A stretch of 64,000 nt of DNA from NCBI RefSeq assembly GCF_002078175.1, contig NZ_MWFK01000001.1, positions 3,596,001 to 3,660,000 on the forward strand, read 5' to 3'. A program made the translations under genes and the position numbers. The notes below the pieces were generated by a model. That model saw only the letters and a program-made list of their open reading frames with translations, did no database searches and was not told the DNA's origin. Source of the DNA: Streptomyces sp. M41(2017). GTDB lineage: Bacteria; Actinomycetota; Actinomycetes; Streptomycetales; Streptomycetaceae. This document shows positions 35,617 to 46,559 of the stretch, one piece after another (within the stretch, counting starts at the first letter, position 1; every line of letters starts with the position of its first letter).

Positions 35617-37335
35617 CTAGACCGCGTCCGTCCGCAGCCGGAACCAGTAGAAGCCGTGTCCGGCGAGGGTCAGGAGGTAGGGGAGTTCGCCGATGGCGGG
35701 GAAGCGGACGCCGCCGATGAGTTCGACGGGGTGGCGGCCGGTGAACTCGCGGAGGTCGAGTTCGGTGGGCTGGGCGAAGCGGGAGAAGTTGTGGACGCAC
35801 AGGACGAGGTCGTCCGTTCCGTCCTCGTTGGAGGGGGCCTCGCGCAGGAAGGCGAACACCGCGGGGTTCGACGACTGGAGTTCGGTGTAGGAGCCGAGTC
35901 CGAAGGCGGGGTTCTGTTTGCGGATCTCGATCATGCGGCGGGTCCAGTGCAGCAGCGAGGAGGGTGAGGACATCGACGCTTCGACGTTGGTGACCTGGTA
36001 GCCGTAGACGGGGTCCATGATCGTGGGGAGGAAGAGGCGGCCGGGGTCGCTGGAGGAGAATCCGGCGTTGCGGTCGGGGGTCCACTGCATGGGGGTGCGG
36101 ACGGCGTCGCGGTCGCCGAGCCAGATGTTGTCGCCCATGCCGATCTCGTCCCCGTAGTAGAGGATCGGGCTGCCGGGCAGGGAGAGCAGCAGGGCGGTGA
36201 AGAGTTCGATCTGGTTGCGGTCGTTGTCGAGCAGGGGGGCCAGGCGGCGGCGGATGCCGATGTTGGCCCGCATGCGCGGGTCCTTGGCGTATTCGGCGTA
36301 CATGTAGTCGCGTTCTTCGTCCGTGACCATTTCGAGGGTGAGCTCGTCGTGGTTGCGCAGGAAGATGCCCCACTGGCAGTTGCTGGGGATCGCGGGTGTC
36401 TTGGCGAGGATCTCCGAGACGGGGTAGCGGGACTCGCGGCGGACGGCCATGAAGATGCGGGGCATGACGGGGAAGTGGAACGCCATGTGGCACTCGTCGC
36501 CGCCGGAGGGGAAGTCGCCGAGGTAGTCGACGACGTCCTCGGGCCACTGGTTCGCCTCCGCCAGCAGCACCGTGTCCGGATAGTGCGTGTCGATCTCCTT
36601 GCGGACCCGCTTGAGGAACTGATGGGTCGCAGGAAGGTTTTCGCAGTTGGTTCCCTCGACCTGGTACAGGTACGGGACCGCGTCCAGCCGGAACCCGTCG
36701 ATCCCCAGGTCCAGCCAGAACCGCAGCGCGGAGATGATCTCCTCCTGCACGGCCGGGTTCTCGTAGTTGAGGTCGGGCTGGTGGGAGAAGAAGCGGTGCC
36801 AGAAGTACTGCTTGCGGACGGGGTCGAAGGTCCAGTTGGAGGCTTCGGTGTCGACGAAGATGATCCGGGCGTCCTGGTACTGCTTGTCGTCGTCGGCCCA
36901 GACGTAATAGTCCCCGTAGGGGCCGTCGGGGTTGGCGCGGGACTCCTGGAACCACGGGTGCTGGTCGCTGGTGTGGTTCATGACGAAGTCGATGATGACG
37001 CGCATGCCGCGTTGGTGGGCGGCGTCGACGAACTCCACGAAGTCGGCGAGGTCGCCGAACTCGGGCAGGACGGCGGTGTAGTCGGAGACGTCGTAGCCGC
37101 CGTCGCGCAGGGGGGATTTGAAGAAGGGGGGCAGCCACAGGCAGTCGACGCCCAGCCATTGCAGGTAGTCGAGTTTGGCGGTGAGGCCTTTGAGGTCTCC
37201 GACGCCGTCGCCGTTGCTGTCCTGGAACGAGCGCACCAGGACCTCGTAGAAGACGGCGCGCTTGAACCACTCGGGATCGCGGTCCTTGGCCGGGGTGTCC
37301 TCGAACGTATCCGGGACGGGCTCATTGACGATCAT
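35617..37335 (-). CDS. treS: Trehalose synthase (maltose-trehalose interconversion)
   Basis: A 572-residue GH13 enzyme interconverting trehalose and maltose. [20 protein letters not shown] opens the barrel. The nucleophile Asp is near residue 218 ([11 protein letters not shown]), the acid/base Glu near 260 (LLAEANQW) and the third Asp near 330 ([11 protein letters not shown]). The C-terminal beta domain ends [13 protein letters not shown]. It lacks the maltokinase fusion found in some relatives. Its ATG overlaps the glgE stop by four bases (ATGA), so GlgE and TreS are coupled. It supplies maltose to Mak and thereby links trehalose to the glucan pool. Confidence 0.97.
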   Translation of the reverse strand: MIVNEPVPDTFEDTPAKDRDPEWFKRAVFYEVLVRSFQDSNGDGVGDLKGLTAKLDYLQWLGVDCLWLPPFFKSPLRDGGYDVSDYTAVLPEFGDLADFVEFVDAAHQRGMRVIIDFVMNHTSDQHPWFQESRANPDGPYGDYYVWADDDKQYQDARIIFVDTEASNWTFDPVRKQYFWHRFFSHQPDLNYENPAVQEEIISALRFWLDLGIDGFRLDAVPYLYQVEGTNCENLPATHQFLKRVRKEIDTHYPDTVLLAEANQWPEDVVDYLGDFPSGGDECHMAFHFPVMPRIFMAVRRESRYPVSEILAKTPAIPSNCQWGIFLRNHDELTLEMVTDEERDYMYAEYAKDPRMRANIGIRRRLAPLLDNDRNQIELFTALLLSLPGSPILYYGDEIGMGDNIWLGDRDAVRTPMQWTPDRNAGFSSSDPGRLFLPTIMDPVYGYQVTNVEASMSSPSSLLHWTRRMIEIRKQNPAFGLGSYTELQSSNPAVFAFLREAPSNEDGTDDLVLCVHNFSRFAQPTELDLREFTGRHPVELIGGVRFPAIGELPYLLTLAGHGFYWFRLRTDAV

Positions 37336-39731
37336 GTGGTGGGTGACCCTCCGATCAGCGGTGAGGACGGTCGCAGGACGGTGAAGACGTGCGCGGGCCG
37401 GTGCCCGGGCTCCAGGCGCACATAGTTGGTCCTGCCCCAGTTGTAGGTCTCGCCGGTGAGCTCGTCGCGCACCGGGACGGACTCGTGCCAGTCCAGGCCG
37501 AGCGTCGGCATGTCCAACGAGACCGTGGCCTCCTGGGTGTGGCGGGGATCGAGGTTCGCCACCACCACAACCGTGTTCGAACCACGTGCGTCACTGACGG
37601 ACTTCGAGTAGGCGATCACCGCGTCCTGGTCGGCGTGGTGGAAGTGCAGATCACGCAGTTGGCGGAGGGCGGGGCTGCGCCTGCGGACCGCGTTGAGCAG
37701 CGTCACCAGCGGTGCGATGCTCCGGCCCTCGCGCTCCGCCGACTCCCAGTCGCGCGGGCGCAGTTGGTACTTCTCCGAGTGGAGGTACTCCTCGCTCCCG
37801 GCCCGCAGCGCGACGTTCTCGCAGAGCTCGAAGCCGCTGTAGATGCCCCAGGTGGGGGAGAGGGTCGCGGCGAGCACGGCCCGCAGCTCGAAGGCCGGCC
37901 GGCCGCCGTGCTGGAGGAACTCGTGCAGGATGTCGGGGGTGTTGACGAAGAAGTTGGGCCGCATGTGCGCGGCCGCCTCGCCGGACAGCTCCGTCAGGTA
38001 GTCCGTCAGCTCCTGCTTGGTGTTGCGCCAGGTGAAGTAGGTGTACGACTGCTGGAAACCGGCAGCCCCCAGGGTGCGCATCATCGCGGGCCGGGTGAAC
38101 GCCTCGGCCAGGAAGATCACGTCGGGGTCGGTCGCGTTGATCTCCGCGATGACCCGCTCCCAGAAGACGACGGGCTTGGTGTGCGGGTTGTCGACGCGGA
38201 AGATGCGCACGCCGTGGTCCATCCAGTGCCGCAGTACCCGCACCGTCTCGGTGACCAGGCCCGGCATGTCCTTGTCGAACGCGATCGGGTAGATGTCCTG
38301 GTACTTCTTCGGCGGGTTCTCCGCGTAGGCGATCGTGCCGTCGGAGCGGTGGTGGAACCACTCCGGGTGCTTCTCCACCCACGGGTGGTCCGGCGAGCAC
38401 TGGAGCGCGAAGTCGAGCGCGATCTCCAGGTTCAGCGAGGCGGCCCGGGCCACGAAGGCGTCGAAGTCCTCCAGGGTGCCCAGGTCGGGGTGGATCGCGT
38501 CGTGGCCGCCCTCGGGGGAGCCGATCGCCCAGGGCACGCCCACGTCCTGGGGGGCGGCGGACAGGGTGTTGTCGGGGCCCTTGCGGAAGGTGGTGCCGAT
38601 GGGGTGGATCGGCGGGAGGTAGACGACGTCGAAGCCCATCTCCGCGATGGCGGGCAGCCGTTCGGCCGCCGTGCGGAACGTGCCGTGCACCGGCGGGTCC
38701 AGCTGCCCGGACTCCGAGCGCGGGAAGAACTCGTACCACGAGCCGTACAGCGCCCGCTCCCGCTCCACCAGCAACGGCAACGGCTCGGACGACGTCAGCA
38801 GGTCGCGCAGCGGATGACGGGCCAGTACCTCGTCCACCTCGGGGGTGAGCGCGGCGGCCAGCCGGGTGGCGACGGGACGGCCGGGGTCGCGCAGCGCGTC
38901 GACGGCCGCGAGGACGGTGTCCCGGGCGCGCTTGCCCTTCGTCCCCTTCGGGATGCCGGCGGCGGCCCGCTCGTACAGCCGTGCGCCCTCCTCCAGCACC
39001 AGCTCCGTGTCCTGACCGGCCGGGATCTTGATCCCCGCGTGGTGCCGCCAGGTGGTGACGGGGTCGCCCCACGCCTCCACCGTGTACGTCCAGCGGCCCT
39101 CCCGGTCGGCGCTCACACGGGCGCCCCAGCGGTCCGTGCCGGGAGCCAGCTCGCGCATCGGCGACCAGGGACCGGGGCGGCCCTCGGGGTCGTACAGGAC
39201 GACGTTCGCGGCGACCGCGTCGTGGCCCTCGCGGAACACCGTGGCCGAGACCTCGAACTCCTCGCCGGTCACCGCCTTCGCGGGCCGGCGGCCGCCCAGC
39301 ACCATCGGCCGGACGTCGAGGACGGGAATGCGCCCGACGGCCGTCACCGGGGCGGGCGGGGCGGTCACGGGAGAGTCGCCCACCCGGGTCGCCGGGACGG
39401 CGGACCTGCTCTTCTTCTTGGCCGGTGTGCCCGACTTCCTGGCCGGTGCGCCCGACGCGGAGGCGGCGGCCTTGCGCGGCGCGGACGCCCGAGGGGGGGA
39501 GGTGCGGGCGGCGGACGCCGCCGGCACCGGGGCGACGGTGTCCTGGACCGTGGTGTCCGGGACCGTGGTGTCCGGGACGACGGGCGTGGCCGCGTCCTCG
39601 GTGGCGGGGCCGGCGGCCTCGGAGGCGGCGACGGGTTTCTCCTCGGTGCGGGGACGGGGTTCGGTCTTGCGCTTTCTGGGCTTCTCGGAGGTGGTCGTCG
39701 GGGATGGCGACGAGTGGTGCGTGGCGGGCAT
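37332..39731 (-). CDS. glgE: GlgE maltosyltransferase (alpha-1,4-glucan:maltose-1-phosphate)
   Basis: A 799-residue GH13_3 enzyme that extends alpha-1,4-glucan with maltosyl units from maltose 1-phosphate. The first 125 or so residues are a Pro/Ala/Thr/Lys-rich extension ([28 protein letters not shown]), making it clearly longer than the roughly 675-residue S. coelicolor enzyme. Catalytic residues are Asp near 514 ([12 protein letters not shown]), Glu near 541 ([10 protein letters not shown]) and Asp near 599 ([10 protein letters not shown]). The ATG at 39731 follows AGGAG by five bases. First gene of the leftward pathway operon with treS, mak and glgB. Confidence 0.96.
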   Translation of the reverse strand: MPATHHSSPSPTTTSEKPRKRKTEPRPRTEEKPVAASEAAGPATEDAATPVVPDTTVPDTTVQDTVAPVPAASAARTSPPRASAPRKAAASASGAPARKSGTPAKKKSRSAVPATRVGDSPVTAPPAPVTAVGRIPVLDVRPMVLGGRRPAKAVTGEEFEVSATVFREGHDAVAANVVLYDPEGRPGPWSPMRELAPGTDRWGARVSADREGRWTYTVEAWGDPVTTWRHHAGIKIPAGQDTELVLEEGARLYERAAAGIPKGTKGKRARDTVLAAVDALRDPGRPVATRLAAALTPEVDEVLARHPLRDLLTSSEPLPLLVERERALYGSWYEFFPRSESGQLDPPVHGTFRTAAERLPAIAEMGFDVVYLPPIHPIGTTFRKGPDNTLSAAPQDVGVPWAIGSPEGGHDAIHPDLGTLEDFDAFVARAASLNLEIALDFALQCSPDHPWVEKHPEWFHHRSDGTIAYAENPPKKYQDIYPIAFDKDMPGLVTETVRVLRHWMDHGVRIFRVDNPHTKPVVFWERVIAEINATDPDVIFLAEAFTRPAMMRTLGAAGFQQSYTYFTWRNTKQELTDYLTELSGEAAAHMRPNFFVNTPDILHEFLQHGGRPAFELRAVLAATLSPTWGIYSGFELCENVALRAGSEEYLHSEKYQLRPRDWESAEREGRSIAPLVTLLNAVRRRSPALRQLRDLHFHHADQDAVIAYSKSVSDARGSNTVVVVANLDPRHTQEATVSLDMPTLGLDWHESVPVRDELTGETYNWGRTNYVRLEPGHRPAHVFTVLRPSSPLIGGSPTT

Positions 39732-39877
39732 GACCGCTCCTGTCCGCGTCAACGTGGGTGGGCGGATGGGGGTGTGGGGAGGTGGACCTGCGAGGTGTAC
39801 CGGAGGAGCCTTCCCACCCTATGCGGGTGAGCATTCCGGCACTTTGTTAACTACTCACGCGTATGTCTACACACAAG

Positions 39878-39908
39878 ACCGGCCTCGTCCCGGGCAGGCG
39901 AGGCCGGT
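39878..39908 (-). terminator. Terminator after the subtilisin-like protease gene
   Basis: ACCGGCCTCG/CGAGGCCGGT, a 10-bp stem with 11-nt loop, lies 46 bp beyond the protease stop on the minus strand. The rest of 39732-39877 is the glgE upstream region, AT-richer around 39845-39870, without a clear promoter call. Confidence 0.65.
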
Positions 39909-39953
39909 GCGGTGTGGCCGAATCACCCTGGTTGTACCAGCATCCCGCCGCCG

Positions 39954-41150
39954 TCACCCGACGTTCAGCAGTTTGTTCGGTGAACCGGGGCCGACACCTG
40001 ACAACTTCCCCGGAACGGCCTGTTTCATCAGCGCCTTCGCGACCTGTGCCGGAGCGGCCCGCGGATGGCCGGACAGATACAGGGCGGCGGCGCCCGCGAC
40101 ATGAGGGCTCGCCATCGAGGTGCCGGAATAGGCCACTTTCCCCGTGTCGCTCGTGTACGAAGCTGACGTGATTGCCACCCCCGGCGCGAACAGGTCCACC
40201 GCCGGACCGGTGTTGGAGAACCGCGCCCGCGCGTCGGTCCGGTCGCTCGCGCCGACCGTGAGCGCCTGGGTGACCCGCGCGGGGGAGTAGCGAGCGGCGG
40301 GCCGGCCGTCGTTGCCCGCCGCGACGGTGTAGGTCACGCCGGAGGCGATGGAGTTGCGGACGGCCGCGTCCAGCTGGGCGTTGCCGTACCCGTCGAGACT
40401 GAGGTTGGCCACGGCCGGCTTCCGGGCGTGCCGGGTGACCCAGTCGATCCCGGCGATGACCTGAGCCGTGGTGCCCGCGCCCCGGTCGTCCAGGACACGG
40501 ACGGCGACGACCCTCGCCTTCTTGGCGACGCCGTACCGGCGGCCGACGACGGTGGCGGCCACATGGGTGCCGTGGCCGTTGCCGTCACGTGCCGTCCGGT
40601 CGCCGTCCACGAAGTCCCATCCGTAGCTCGCCCGGCCGCCGAAGTCCCGGTGGGTGATCCGGATGCCGGTGTCGATGACGTACGCCGTCACGCCCGCGCC
40701 CGCCGGCCCCGAGGGCGTGTACCGCCCGTCGAGCGGCCGGTTCCGCTGGTCGATCCGGTCCAGGCCCCACGAGGGCGGGTACGTCCGGGTGCCTTCGAGG
40801 GCCACCCGGGTGTCCTGGACGACGGAGGCCACCCGGGGATCGGCGGCGAGCCGTCGGGCCCGTCTCTCGTCGACGCGTACGGCGAAGCCGTTGAGAGCCG
40901 TGCCATAGGTGTGGCTGATTCTCGCTCCGTACGTCTCGGCGATGTCCGCGCCCGCCGCCGACGGAGCGCGCGTACCGCTCGTCAGCGTCACGATGTAGCT
41001 CCCGCTGACGGAGCCGGGATCCCCCGCTCCGAGGACCCGCCCCTCGGCGAACGCCCGGTCCGGTGGGGCGATGGCCGAAAGCACCGCGGCCGTCGCGACC
41101 GCGGTGAGACCCGCCCCCCAGCGCAGCCGCCGCTTCCTCGTCCGTGCCAT
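39954..41150 (-). CDS. Secreted subtilisin-like serine protease (S8, proteinase K-like)
   Basis: A 398-residue preproprotease. The signal peptide spans about 1-36 (RKRRLRWGAGLTAVATAAV...AFA). An I9 propeptide (SYIVTLTSG to about 118) precedes the catalytic domain with Asp160 (AYVIDTG), His193 (NGHGTHVAA), the oxyanion Asn in AAGND and Ser near 345 (SGTSMASPHVAG). The extended proteinase K/aqualysin-type arrangement suggests an extracellular endopeptidase. The ATG at 41150 sits after the GGAGGGG run that an upstream GTG start would otherwise encode. Divergent from glgP; no functional link to glucan metabolism is evident. Confidence 0.95.
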   Translation of the reverse strand: MARTRKRRLRWGAGLTAVATAAVLSAIAPPDRAFAEGRVLGAGDPGSVSGSYIVTLTSGTRAPSAAGADIAETYGARISHTYGTALNGFAVRVDERRARRLAADPRVASVVQDTRVALEGTRTYPPSWGLDRIDQRNRPLDGRYTPSGPAGAGVTAYVIDTGIRITHRDFGGRASYGWDFVDGDRTARDGNGHGTHVAATVVGRRYGVAKKARVVAVRVLDDRGAGTTAQVIAGIDWVTRHARKPAVANLSLDGYGNAQLDAAVRNSIASGVTYTVAAGNDGRPAARYSPARVTQALTVGASDRTDARARFSNTGPAVDLFAPGVAITSASYTSDTGKVAYSGTSMASPHVAGAAALYLSGHPRAAPAQVAKALMKQAVPGKLSGVGPGSPNKLLNVG

Positions 41151-41478
41151 GACTGCTGTTCCCCTCCTCACGTCGACGTACGGGGTCCGGGGCCGCCCTC
41201 GCGGACAGGACCCGGCCGTACGTCACCCGGCGAGCCTCTCCCGGCGGGGCGAAGCACCACAAGGCCGCCCAGGAGGGCGGAATCGGCCATACCGAACAGG
41301 GAGGCCCCGTGAAGGTTGCGGCGAGTTTCCGCCGATGTCACACAGTCGGACGGATCCGGGGGCGTGCCGCGATGCGCCGTGTCGCGAAGGCACCCCCGCC
41401 GCTACCGTCGTGGGTGACGAAGGCCGCACAACGCCGTGCGGTCCTCTGCCGCGTACGTCCTCCGTGAAGGTGGAATCC
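41151..41478. other. 328-bp divergent intergenic region between the S8 protease gene and glgP
   Basis: No gene is supported here. The region should carry promoters for both divergent genes, but I found no clear -35/-10 pair or strong palindrome. An AAGGTGG just before 41479 is the glgP RBS. Confidence 0.5.
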
Positions 41479-44097
41479 GTGAAGGCGATCCGCAGATTCA
41501 CCGTCCGACCAGTGCTCCCCGAACCCCTTCACCCCCTCAGTGACCTGGCACGCAACCTCCGCTGGTCCTGGCATGCCGAGACCCGTGACCTCTTCCAGTC
41601 CGTCGATCCGGAGCGCTGGGCAGCCTCCGACGGCGACCCCGTACGACTGCTGGGCAGCGTGTCGGCCGCCCGGCTCACGGAGCTCACCGAGGACAGCCGC
41701 TTCCTGCGCCGCCTCGCCGAGGTCTCCGACGACCTGCGGGACTACATGACCGGCGACCGCTGGTACCAGACGCAGACCTCCGACCTGCCCGCCGCCGTCG
41801 GCTACTTCTCGCCCGAGTTCGGCATCACCGCGGCCCTCCCGCAGTACTCGGGCGGCCTCGGCATCCTCGCGGGCGACCATCTCAAGGCGGCCAGCGACCT
41901 GGGCGTCCCGCTCATCGGGGTGGGCCTGCTCTACCGGCACGGCTACTTCCGCCAGTCCCTGTCCCGCGAGGGCTGGCAGCAGGAGCAGTATCCGGTCCTC
42001 GACCCCAACGAACTGCCCGTCGTCCCCCTGCGCGAGGAGGACGGCACCGCCGCCCAGGTCTCCCTCGCCCTGCCCGGCGGCCGCGCGCTGCACGCCCGGA
42101 TCTGGCTCGCCCAGGTCGGCCGCGTACCGCTGCTCATGCTCGACTCCGACGTCGAGGAGAACGACCTCGGCGAACGCGGTGTCACCGACCGGCTGTACGG
42201 CGGCGGCAGCGAGCACCGGCTCCTCCAGGAGATGCTCCTCGGCATAGGAGGGGTGCGTGCGGTCCGGACGTACTGCCGGCTGACCGGGCACGCGCCGCCC
42301 GAGGTGTTCCACACGAACGAGGGCCACGCCGGATTCCTCGGGCTGGAACGGATCGCCGAACTCGGCGACGCCGGGCTGGACTTCGACTCCGCCCTGGAGG
42401 CGGTCCGGGCGGGCACGGTCTTCACCACCCACACCCCGGTCCCCGCGGGCATCGACCGCTTCGACCGCGAGCTGGTCGCCCGCCACTTCGGCGCCGACGC
42501 GGAACTCCCGCGCATCGACGTGGAGCGGATCCTCGCCCTCGGCATGGAGACCTACCCCGGCGGTGAACCGAACCTGTTCAACATGGCCGTGATGGGCCTG
42601 CGCCTCGGCCAGCGCGCCAACGGGGTCTCCCTGCTGCACGGCCAGGTCAGCCGGGAGATGTTCTCCGGACTCTGGCCCGGGTTCGACGCCGAGGAGGTGC
42701 CGATCACCTCCGTCACCAACGGCGTGCACGCGCCGACCTGGGTGGCCCCCGAGGTCTTCCGGCTCGGCGCCCGGCAGATCGGCGCGCAGCGCACCGAGGA
42801 CGCGCTGACCGTCGGCGGCTCGGACCGGTGGGACGCGGTCGCCGAGATCGCCGACCAGGAGATCTGGGACCTGCGCCGGGTGCTGCGGGAGCAGCTCGTG
42901 CTGGAGGTGCGCGAGCGACTCCAGGCGTCCTGGCGCCAGCGCGGCGCCGGTACCGCGGAACTCGGCTGGATCGACGGGGTGCTGGACCCGGACGTCCTCA
43001 CCATCGGCTTCGCGCGCCGTGTCCCCTCGTACAAACGTCTGACGCTCATGCTGCGCGACCGGGACCGGCTCATGGACCTGCTGCTGCACCCCGAGCGGCC
43101 CGTCCAGATCGTCGTCGCCGGCAAGGCGCACCCCGCCGACGACGGCGGGAAGCGGCTGATCCAGGAGCTGGTCCGGTTCGCCGACGACCCCCGGGTGCGG
43201 CACCGGATCGTGTTCCTGCCGGACTACGGCATGGCGATGGCGCAGAAGCTCTACCCGGGCTGCGACATCTGGCTCAACAACCCGCTGCGCCCGCTGGAGG
43301 CGTGCGGCACGAGCGGGATGAAGGCGGCGCTCAACGGCTGTCTCAACCTCTCGGTCCTGGACGGCTGGTGGGACGAGTGGTTCCGGCCCGACTTCGGCTG
43401 GGCGATCCCCACCGCGGACGGCACCGCGACCGACGACGACCGCCGTGACGAGCTGGAGGCCAACGCGCTGTACGAGCTGCTCGAACAGCGGGTCGCCCCC
43501 CGGTTCTACGACCGCGGTCGGCACGGCCTGCCCGACCGGTGGATCGAGATGGTCCGCCAGACGCTGACCCATCTCGGACCGAAGGTGCTGGCCGGCCGGA
43601 TGGTCCGCGAGTACGTGGAGCGGCTGTACGCCCCCGCGGCGCACGCCCACCGCTCCCTCACCGCCGACGCGGCACGCGAGCTCGCCGGCTGGAAGGCGCG
43701 GGTCCGCGCCGCCTGGCCGCAGGTGACCGTCGACCACCTGGAGGCGACCTCGGCCACCACGACCGCGGAACTGGGAGCCAGCCTCTCGCTGCGCGTCCGC
43801 GTGGGTCTCGGCGATCTCTCCCCGGACGACGTGGAGGTCCAGGCCGTCGCGGGCCGCGTCGGCACCGACGACCGGATCGCGGACGCCGTGTGCGTCCCGC
43901 TGAAGCCGGCCGGCGGCTCCGACCTGGAGGGCCGTTGGGTGTACGAGGGCCCGCTGTCCCTCGACCGCACCGGTCCGTTCGGCTACACGGTCCGCATCCT
44001 GCCGGCGCACCGGCTGCTGGCCTCCGGCGCGGAACTGGGCCTGGTGGCCGTGCCGTCGGAGGAGCCGGGCGAGGGCGCGGGGCTGCTGATGCGCTGA
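41479..44097 (+). CDS. glgP: Alpha-glucan phosphorylase
   Basis: An 872-residue GT35 phosphorylase releasing glucose 1-phosphate from alpha-1,4-glucan. It is of the type with an N-terminal DUF3417 domain (PLHPLSDLARNLRWSWHAET). The PLP-binding lysine is near residue 615 (CGTSGMKAALNG), and FHTNEGHAGFLG, TTHTPVPAGIDRF and FARRVPSYKRLTL are family segments. The GTG at 41479 is five bases after AAGGTGG; a GTG at 41464 is the alternative. It lies next to the GlgE-pathway operon in the opposite direction, so synthesis and breakdown genes are adjacent but separately transcribed. Confidence 0.96.
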   Translation: MKAIRRFTVRPVLPEPLHPLSDLARNLRWSWHAETRDLFQSVDPERWAASDGDPVRLLGSVSAARLTELTEDSRFLRRLAEVSDDLRDYMTGDRWYQTQTSDLPAAVGYFSPEFGITAALPQYSGGLGILAGDHLKAASDLGVPLIGVGLLYRHGYFRQSLSREGWQQEQYPVLDPNELPVVPLREEDGTAAQVSLALPGGRALHARIWLAQVGRVPLLMLDSDVEENDLGERGVTDRLYGGGSEHRLLQEMLLGIGGVRAVRTYCRLTGHAPPEVFHTNEGHAGFLGLERIAELGDAGLDFDSALEAVRAGTVFTTHTPVPAGIDRFDRELVARHFGADAELPRIDVERILALGMETYPGGEPNLFNMAVMGLRLGQRANGVSLLHGQVSREMFSGLWPGFDAEEVPITSVTNGVHAPTWVAPEVFRLGARQIGAQRTEDALTVGGSDRWDAVAEIADQEIWDLRRVLREQLVLEVRERLQASWRQRGAGTAELGWIDGVLDPDVLTIGFARRVPSYKRLTLMLRDRDRLMDLLLHPERPVQIVVAGKAHPADDGGKRLIQELVRFADDPRVRHRIVFLPDYGMAMAQKLYPGCDIWLNNPLRPLEACGTSGMKAALNGCLNLSVLDGWWDEWFRPDFGWAIPTADGTATDDDRRDELEANALYELLEQRVAPRFYDRGRHGLPDRWIEMVRQTLTHLGPKVLAGRMVREYVERLYAPAAHAHRSLTADAARELAGWKARVRAAWPQVTVDHLEATSATTTAELGASLSLRVRVGLGDLSPDDVEVQAVAGRVGTDDRIADAVCVPLKPAGGSDLEGRWVYEGPLSLDRTGPFGYTVRILPAHRLLASGAELGLVAVPSEEPGEGAGLLMR

Positions 44098-44131
44098 GCC
44101 GGAGGCGTCACGGGTCCGTCGGAGCCACGGC

Positions 44132-44170
44132 CGCCGGGGCCGGACCGCACAGCGCGGTCCGGCCCCGGCG
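44132..44170. terminator. Bidirectional terminator between glgP and the DUF1990 gene
   Basis: CGCCGGGGCCGGACCGC and its exact complement form a 17-bp stem with 5-nt loop between convergent genes. Confidence 0.85.
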
Positions 44171-44211
44171 GACCGCGTCCGGTCGCGTGGTCCGGGCGAC
44201 CGGGGCGGGGT

Positions 44212-44712
44212 TCAGCTGTCGAGCCCCTCGCACAGCCGGCGCAGCACCTTTCCGCAGCGCTGCGCGTAGGCGTGCTGCAGGCCCCGGGTCGCGGCTCCGC
44301 CGGCCCGGGCGTACCACTTGACCGCGCGGCTGAAGGCCGTGACCGTCAGCCAGACGGTGCCGTCGCCGGTGCGGGAGACCACGAAGGCCTCCTCGCCGCA
44401 TTCGGGATGGCCGGTGAGCGTGCCGTAGGCCCAGGCGGTGCGCCGGGGTTCCTCGGCCGTCCAGACCACGCGGCAGGGAGCCTTGATCGGGCCGATGGCG
44501 ACCGTGACGTCCACGCCGGGTGCCGCCCTGTCGGCGTCGGAGACCATGCCGACGCCCATGGTGCGGTGCATCTCCCAGGTCATCAGGGCCTCGGAGGCGC
44601 GCCGGAAGACGGCCTCGCCCTCGCCGATCCGGGAGCGCACGTGCATGCGGTGGAAGCCCGGGGGGCAGCGGTCCTCGCGGGTCGCGCCCACGTCCTCGTA
44701 CGTGTAGGGCAT
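44212..44712 (-). CDS. DUF1990 family protein
   Basis: A 166-residue cytoplasmic protein beginning MPYTYEDVGATR. The central AWAYGTLTGHPECGEEAF and the C-terminal FSRAVKWYARAGGAATRGLQ segments are typical of the DUF1990 family, which has a START-like lipid-binding fold in some predictions. No signal peptide or catalytic motif is visible. It stands alone between two terminators. Function unknown. Confidence 0.82.
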   Translation of the reverse strand: MPYTYEDVGATREDRCPPGFHRMHVRSRIGEGEAVFRRASEALMTWEMHRTMGVGMVSDADRAAPGVDVTVAIGPIKAPCRVVWTAEEPRRTAWAYGTLTGHPECGEEAFVVSRTGDGTVWLTVTAFSRAVKWYARAGGAATRGLQHAYAQRCGKVLRRLCEGLDS

Positions 44713-44726
44713 GGGGGCAAGAGTAA

Positions 44727-44763
44727 GGCGGCACCCGGGGGAGTCCTCGCCCCGGGTGCCGCC
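44727..44763 (-). terminator. Terminator after the first M4 protease gene
   Basis: GGCGGCACCCGGGG/CCCCGGGTGCCGCC, a perfect 14-bp stem with 9-nt loop, lies 21 bp beyond the protease stop and just upstream of the DUF1990 start on the same strand. Confidence 0.75.
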
Positions 44764-44783
44764 TCGTTCGATCTGCCGGTGCG

Positions 44784-46445
44784 CTAGTTGACGTTCACGG
44801 CGGACCAGGCGGCCGCGACCGTCTTGTACTCCGTGCTGGTGGAGCCGTACAGGGCCGACGCCGCGGAGAGCGTGGCCGTGCGGGCGCCCGCGTACTTGGT
44901 CGTCGACGTCATGTACGTCGTCAGCGCCTTGTACCAGATCTGCAGCGCCTTGGCCCGGCCGATGCCGGTGACCGTGGTGCCGTTGGACGTCGGGGAGTTG
45001 TAGCTGACCCCGTTGATCGTCTTGGCGCCGCTGCCCTCCGAGAGGAGGTAGAAGAAGTGGTTCGCGACACCCGACGAGTAGTGCACGTCGAGGTTGCCGA
45101 CGGTGGAGGACCAGGAGTCCTTCGAGCCGCCGTCCTTGCTGGGCTTGTCCATGTAGCGCAGCGGCGTGCCGTCGCCGTTGATGTTGATCTTCTCGCCGAT
45201 GAGGTAGTCGCCCACGTCGGAGGAGTTCGCCGCGTAGAACTCGACGCCGGTTCCGAAGATGTCGGAGGTCGCCTCGTTCAGGCCGCCGGACTCACCCGAG
45301 TAGTTGAGGCCCGCGGTGTTGGAGGTGACACCGTGGCTCATCTCGTGACCCGCCACGTCCAGCGAGGTCAGCGGGTGCGTGTTGCCCGAGCCGTCGCCGT
45401 ACGTCATGCAGAAGCAGCTGTCGTCCCAGAACGCGTTCACGTACGAGTTGCCGTAGTGCACGCGGGAGTAGGCGCCGACGCCGTTGTTCTTGATGCCGCT
45501 GCGGCCGAACGTGTTCTTGTAGAAGTCCCACGTCTCCTGGGCGCCGTAGGCGGCGTCCGCGGCGGCGGTCTGGTCCGTGCTGGAGCTGGACGCGGCGCCG
45601 GTGCCCCACACGTCGTCGGCGTCGGTGAACAGCGTGCCGGTGCCGGACGTCTTGTGCGCCAGGTTGTACGTCTTGTGGCCGCCGCGCGTGCCGTCCGTCA
45701 GGTTGTACGTCGAACCCGACTTGGTGGTGCTGAGCGTGACCGTGCCCGAGTAGAGGCTCTTGCCGGTACCGGTCTCGATGCCCTGGTACTCGTAGAGCTT
45801 CTTGCCGGTGGCCGCGTCGGTGATGACGTGCAGCTCGTTCGGGGTGCCGTCGTCCTGGAGGCCGCCGACGACGGTCTCGTAGGCGAGGGTCGGCTTGCCG
45901 GTGGCGGCCCAGATCACCTTGCGGGGAGCCTGGTCGGCCGCGGTCTTGTCCGAGCCGGCGTTCTTGGCGGCGGTGAGCGCCTGCTTCTCGGCCTTGGCGG
46001 TGGTGACCGCCGCCTTGAGCGAGGAGACCTTGATGGCCGCCTTCGTCGCCTTGGTGACGCCTTCGGTCTTCCCCGCCTTGGTCTCGTGCACGACGAGGTC
46101 GCCGCCGAGAACCGGAAGTCCGTTGTACGTGCGCTCGTACCGCGTGTGGACCGTGCCGTCGGCGTCCTTGACGACGTCTCTGACGACCAGCTTCTCCTTG
46201 GCGCCGAGACCTATCTCCTGGGCGGTCTCCGCCGTGGCGGCGTCGGCCTTCTGGATGAGGGCGGTGCGTGCGGAGGAGGAGAGCTGGACGGGCGAGCCGG
46301 CGAGGGGGGTGGTCTTGCCGGTGGGAAGCGCCGCGGTCTGGGCGGCGGCACCGGTGGTCATACCGGTGGCGAGCAGGGCTCCGGCGGCGACAGCGGTGGC
46401 GATGGCCAGAGTGGTGCGCTTGTGACGCGCGTAGAGGGGGGTCAC
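44784..46445 (-). CDS. Secreted neutral zinc metalloprotease (M4, thermolysin family)
   Basis: A 553-residue preproenzyme. The signal peptide covers about 1-36 (RTTLAIATAVAAGALLATG). A long FTP/PepSY-type propeptide extends to about residue 215, then the catalytic domain: HEMSH near residue 365 supplies two zinc histidines and the catalytic Glu, and GLNEATSD near 389 gives the third zinc ligand. A CFCMTYG cysteine pair precedes the active site. No C-terminal accessory domain follows. The GTG at 46445 follows AAGGAG. It is a tandem paralogue of the next gene upstream, with long stretches of near-identical DNA. Confidence 0.96.
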   Translation of the reverse strand: MTPLYARHKRTTLAIATAVAAGALLATGMTTGAAAQTAALPTGKTTPLAGSPVQLSSSARTALIQKADAATAETAQEIGLGAKEKLVVRDVVKDADGTVHTRYERTYNGLPVLGGDLVVHETKAGKTEGVTKATKAAIKVSSLKAAVTTAKAEKQALTAAKNAGSDKTAADQAPRKVIWAATGKPTLAYETVVGGLQDDGTPNELHVITDAATGKKLYEYQGIETGTGKSLYSGTVTLSTTKSGSTYNLTDGTRGGHKTYNLAHKTSGTGTLFTDADDVWGTGAASSSSTDQTAAADAAYGAQETWDFYKNTFGRSGIKNNGVGAYSRVHYGNSYVNAFWDDSCFCMTYGDGSGNTHPLTSLDVAGHEMSHGVTSNTAGLNYSGESGGLNEATSDIFGTGVEFYAANSSDVGDYLIGEKININGDGTPLRYMDKPSKDGGSKDSWSSTVGNLDVHYSSGVANHFFYLLSEGSGAKTINGVSYNSPTSNGTTVTGIGRAKALQIWYKALTTYMTSTTKYAGARTATLSAASALYGSTSTEYKTVAAAWSAVNVN

Positions 46446-46559
46446 GCAAGCTCCTTCTCGTGGGGGCGTCCGAACGGCTTGGGGATGCCGGACGGACGAT
46501 TGTGAAGTTGCGGTGCGGGTGAGCCGTGCGGTGGAAGCGTGCCACTCGGGGCGCGTACA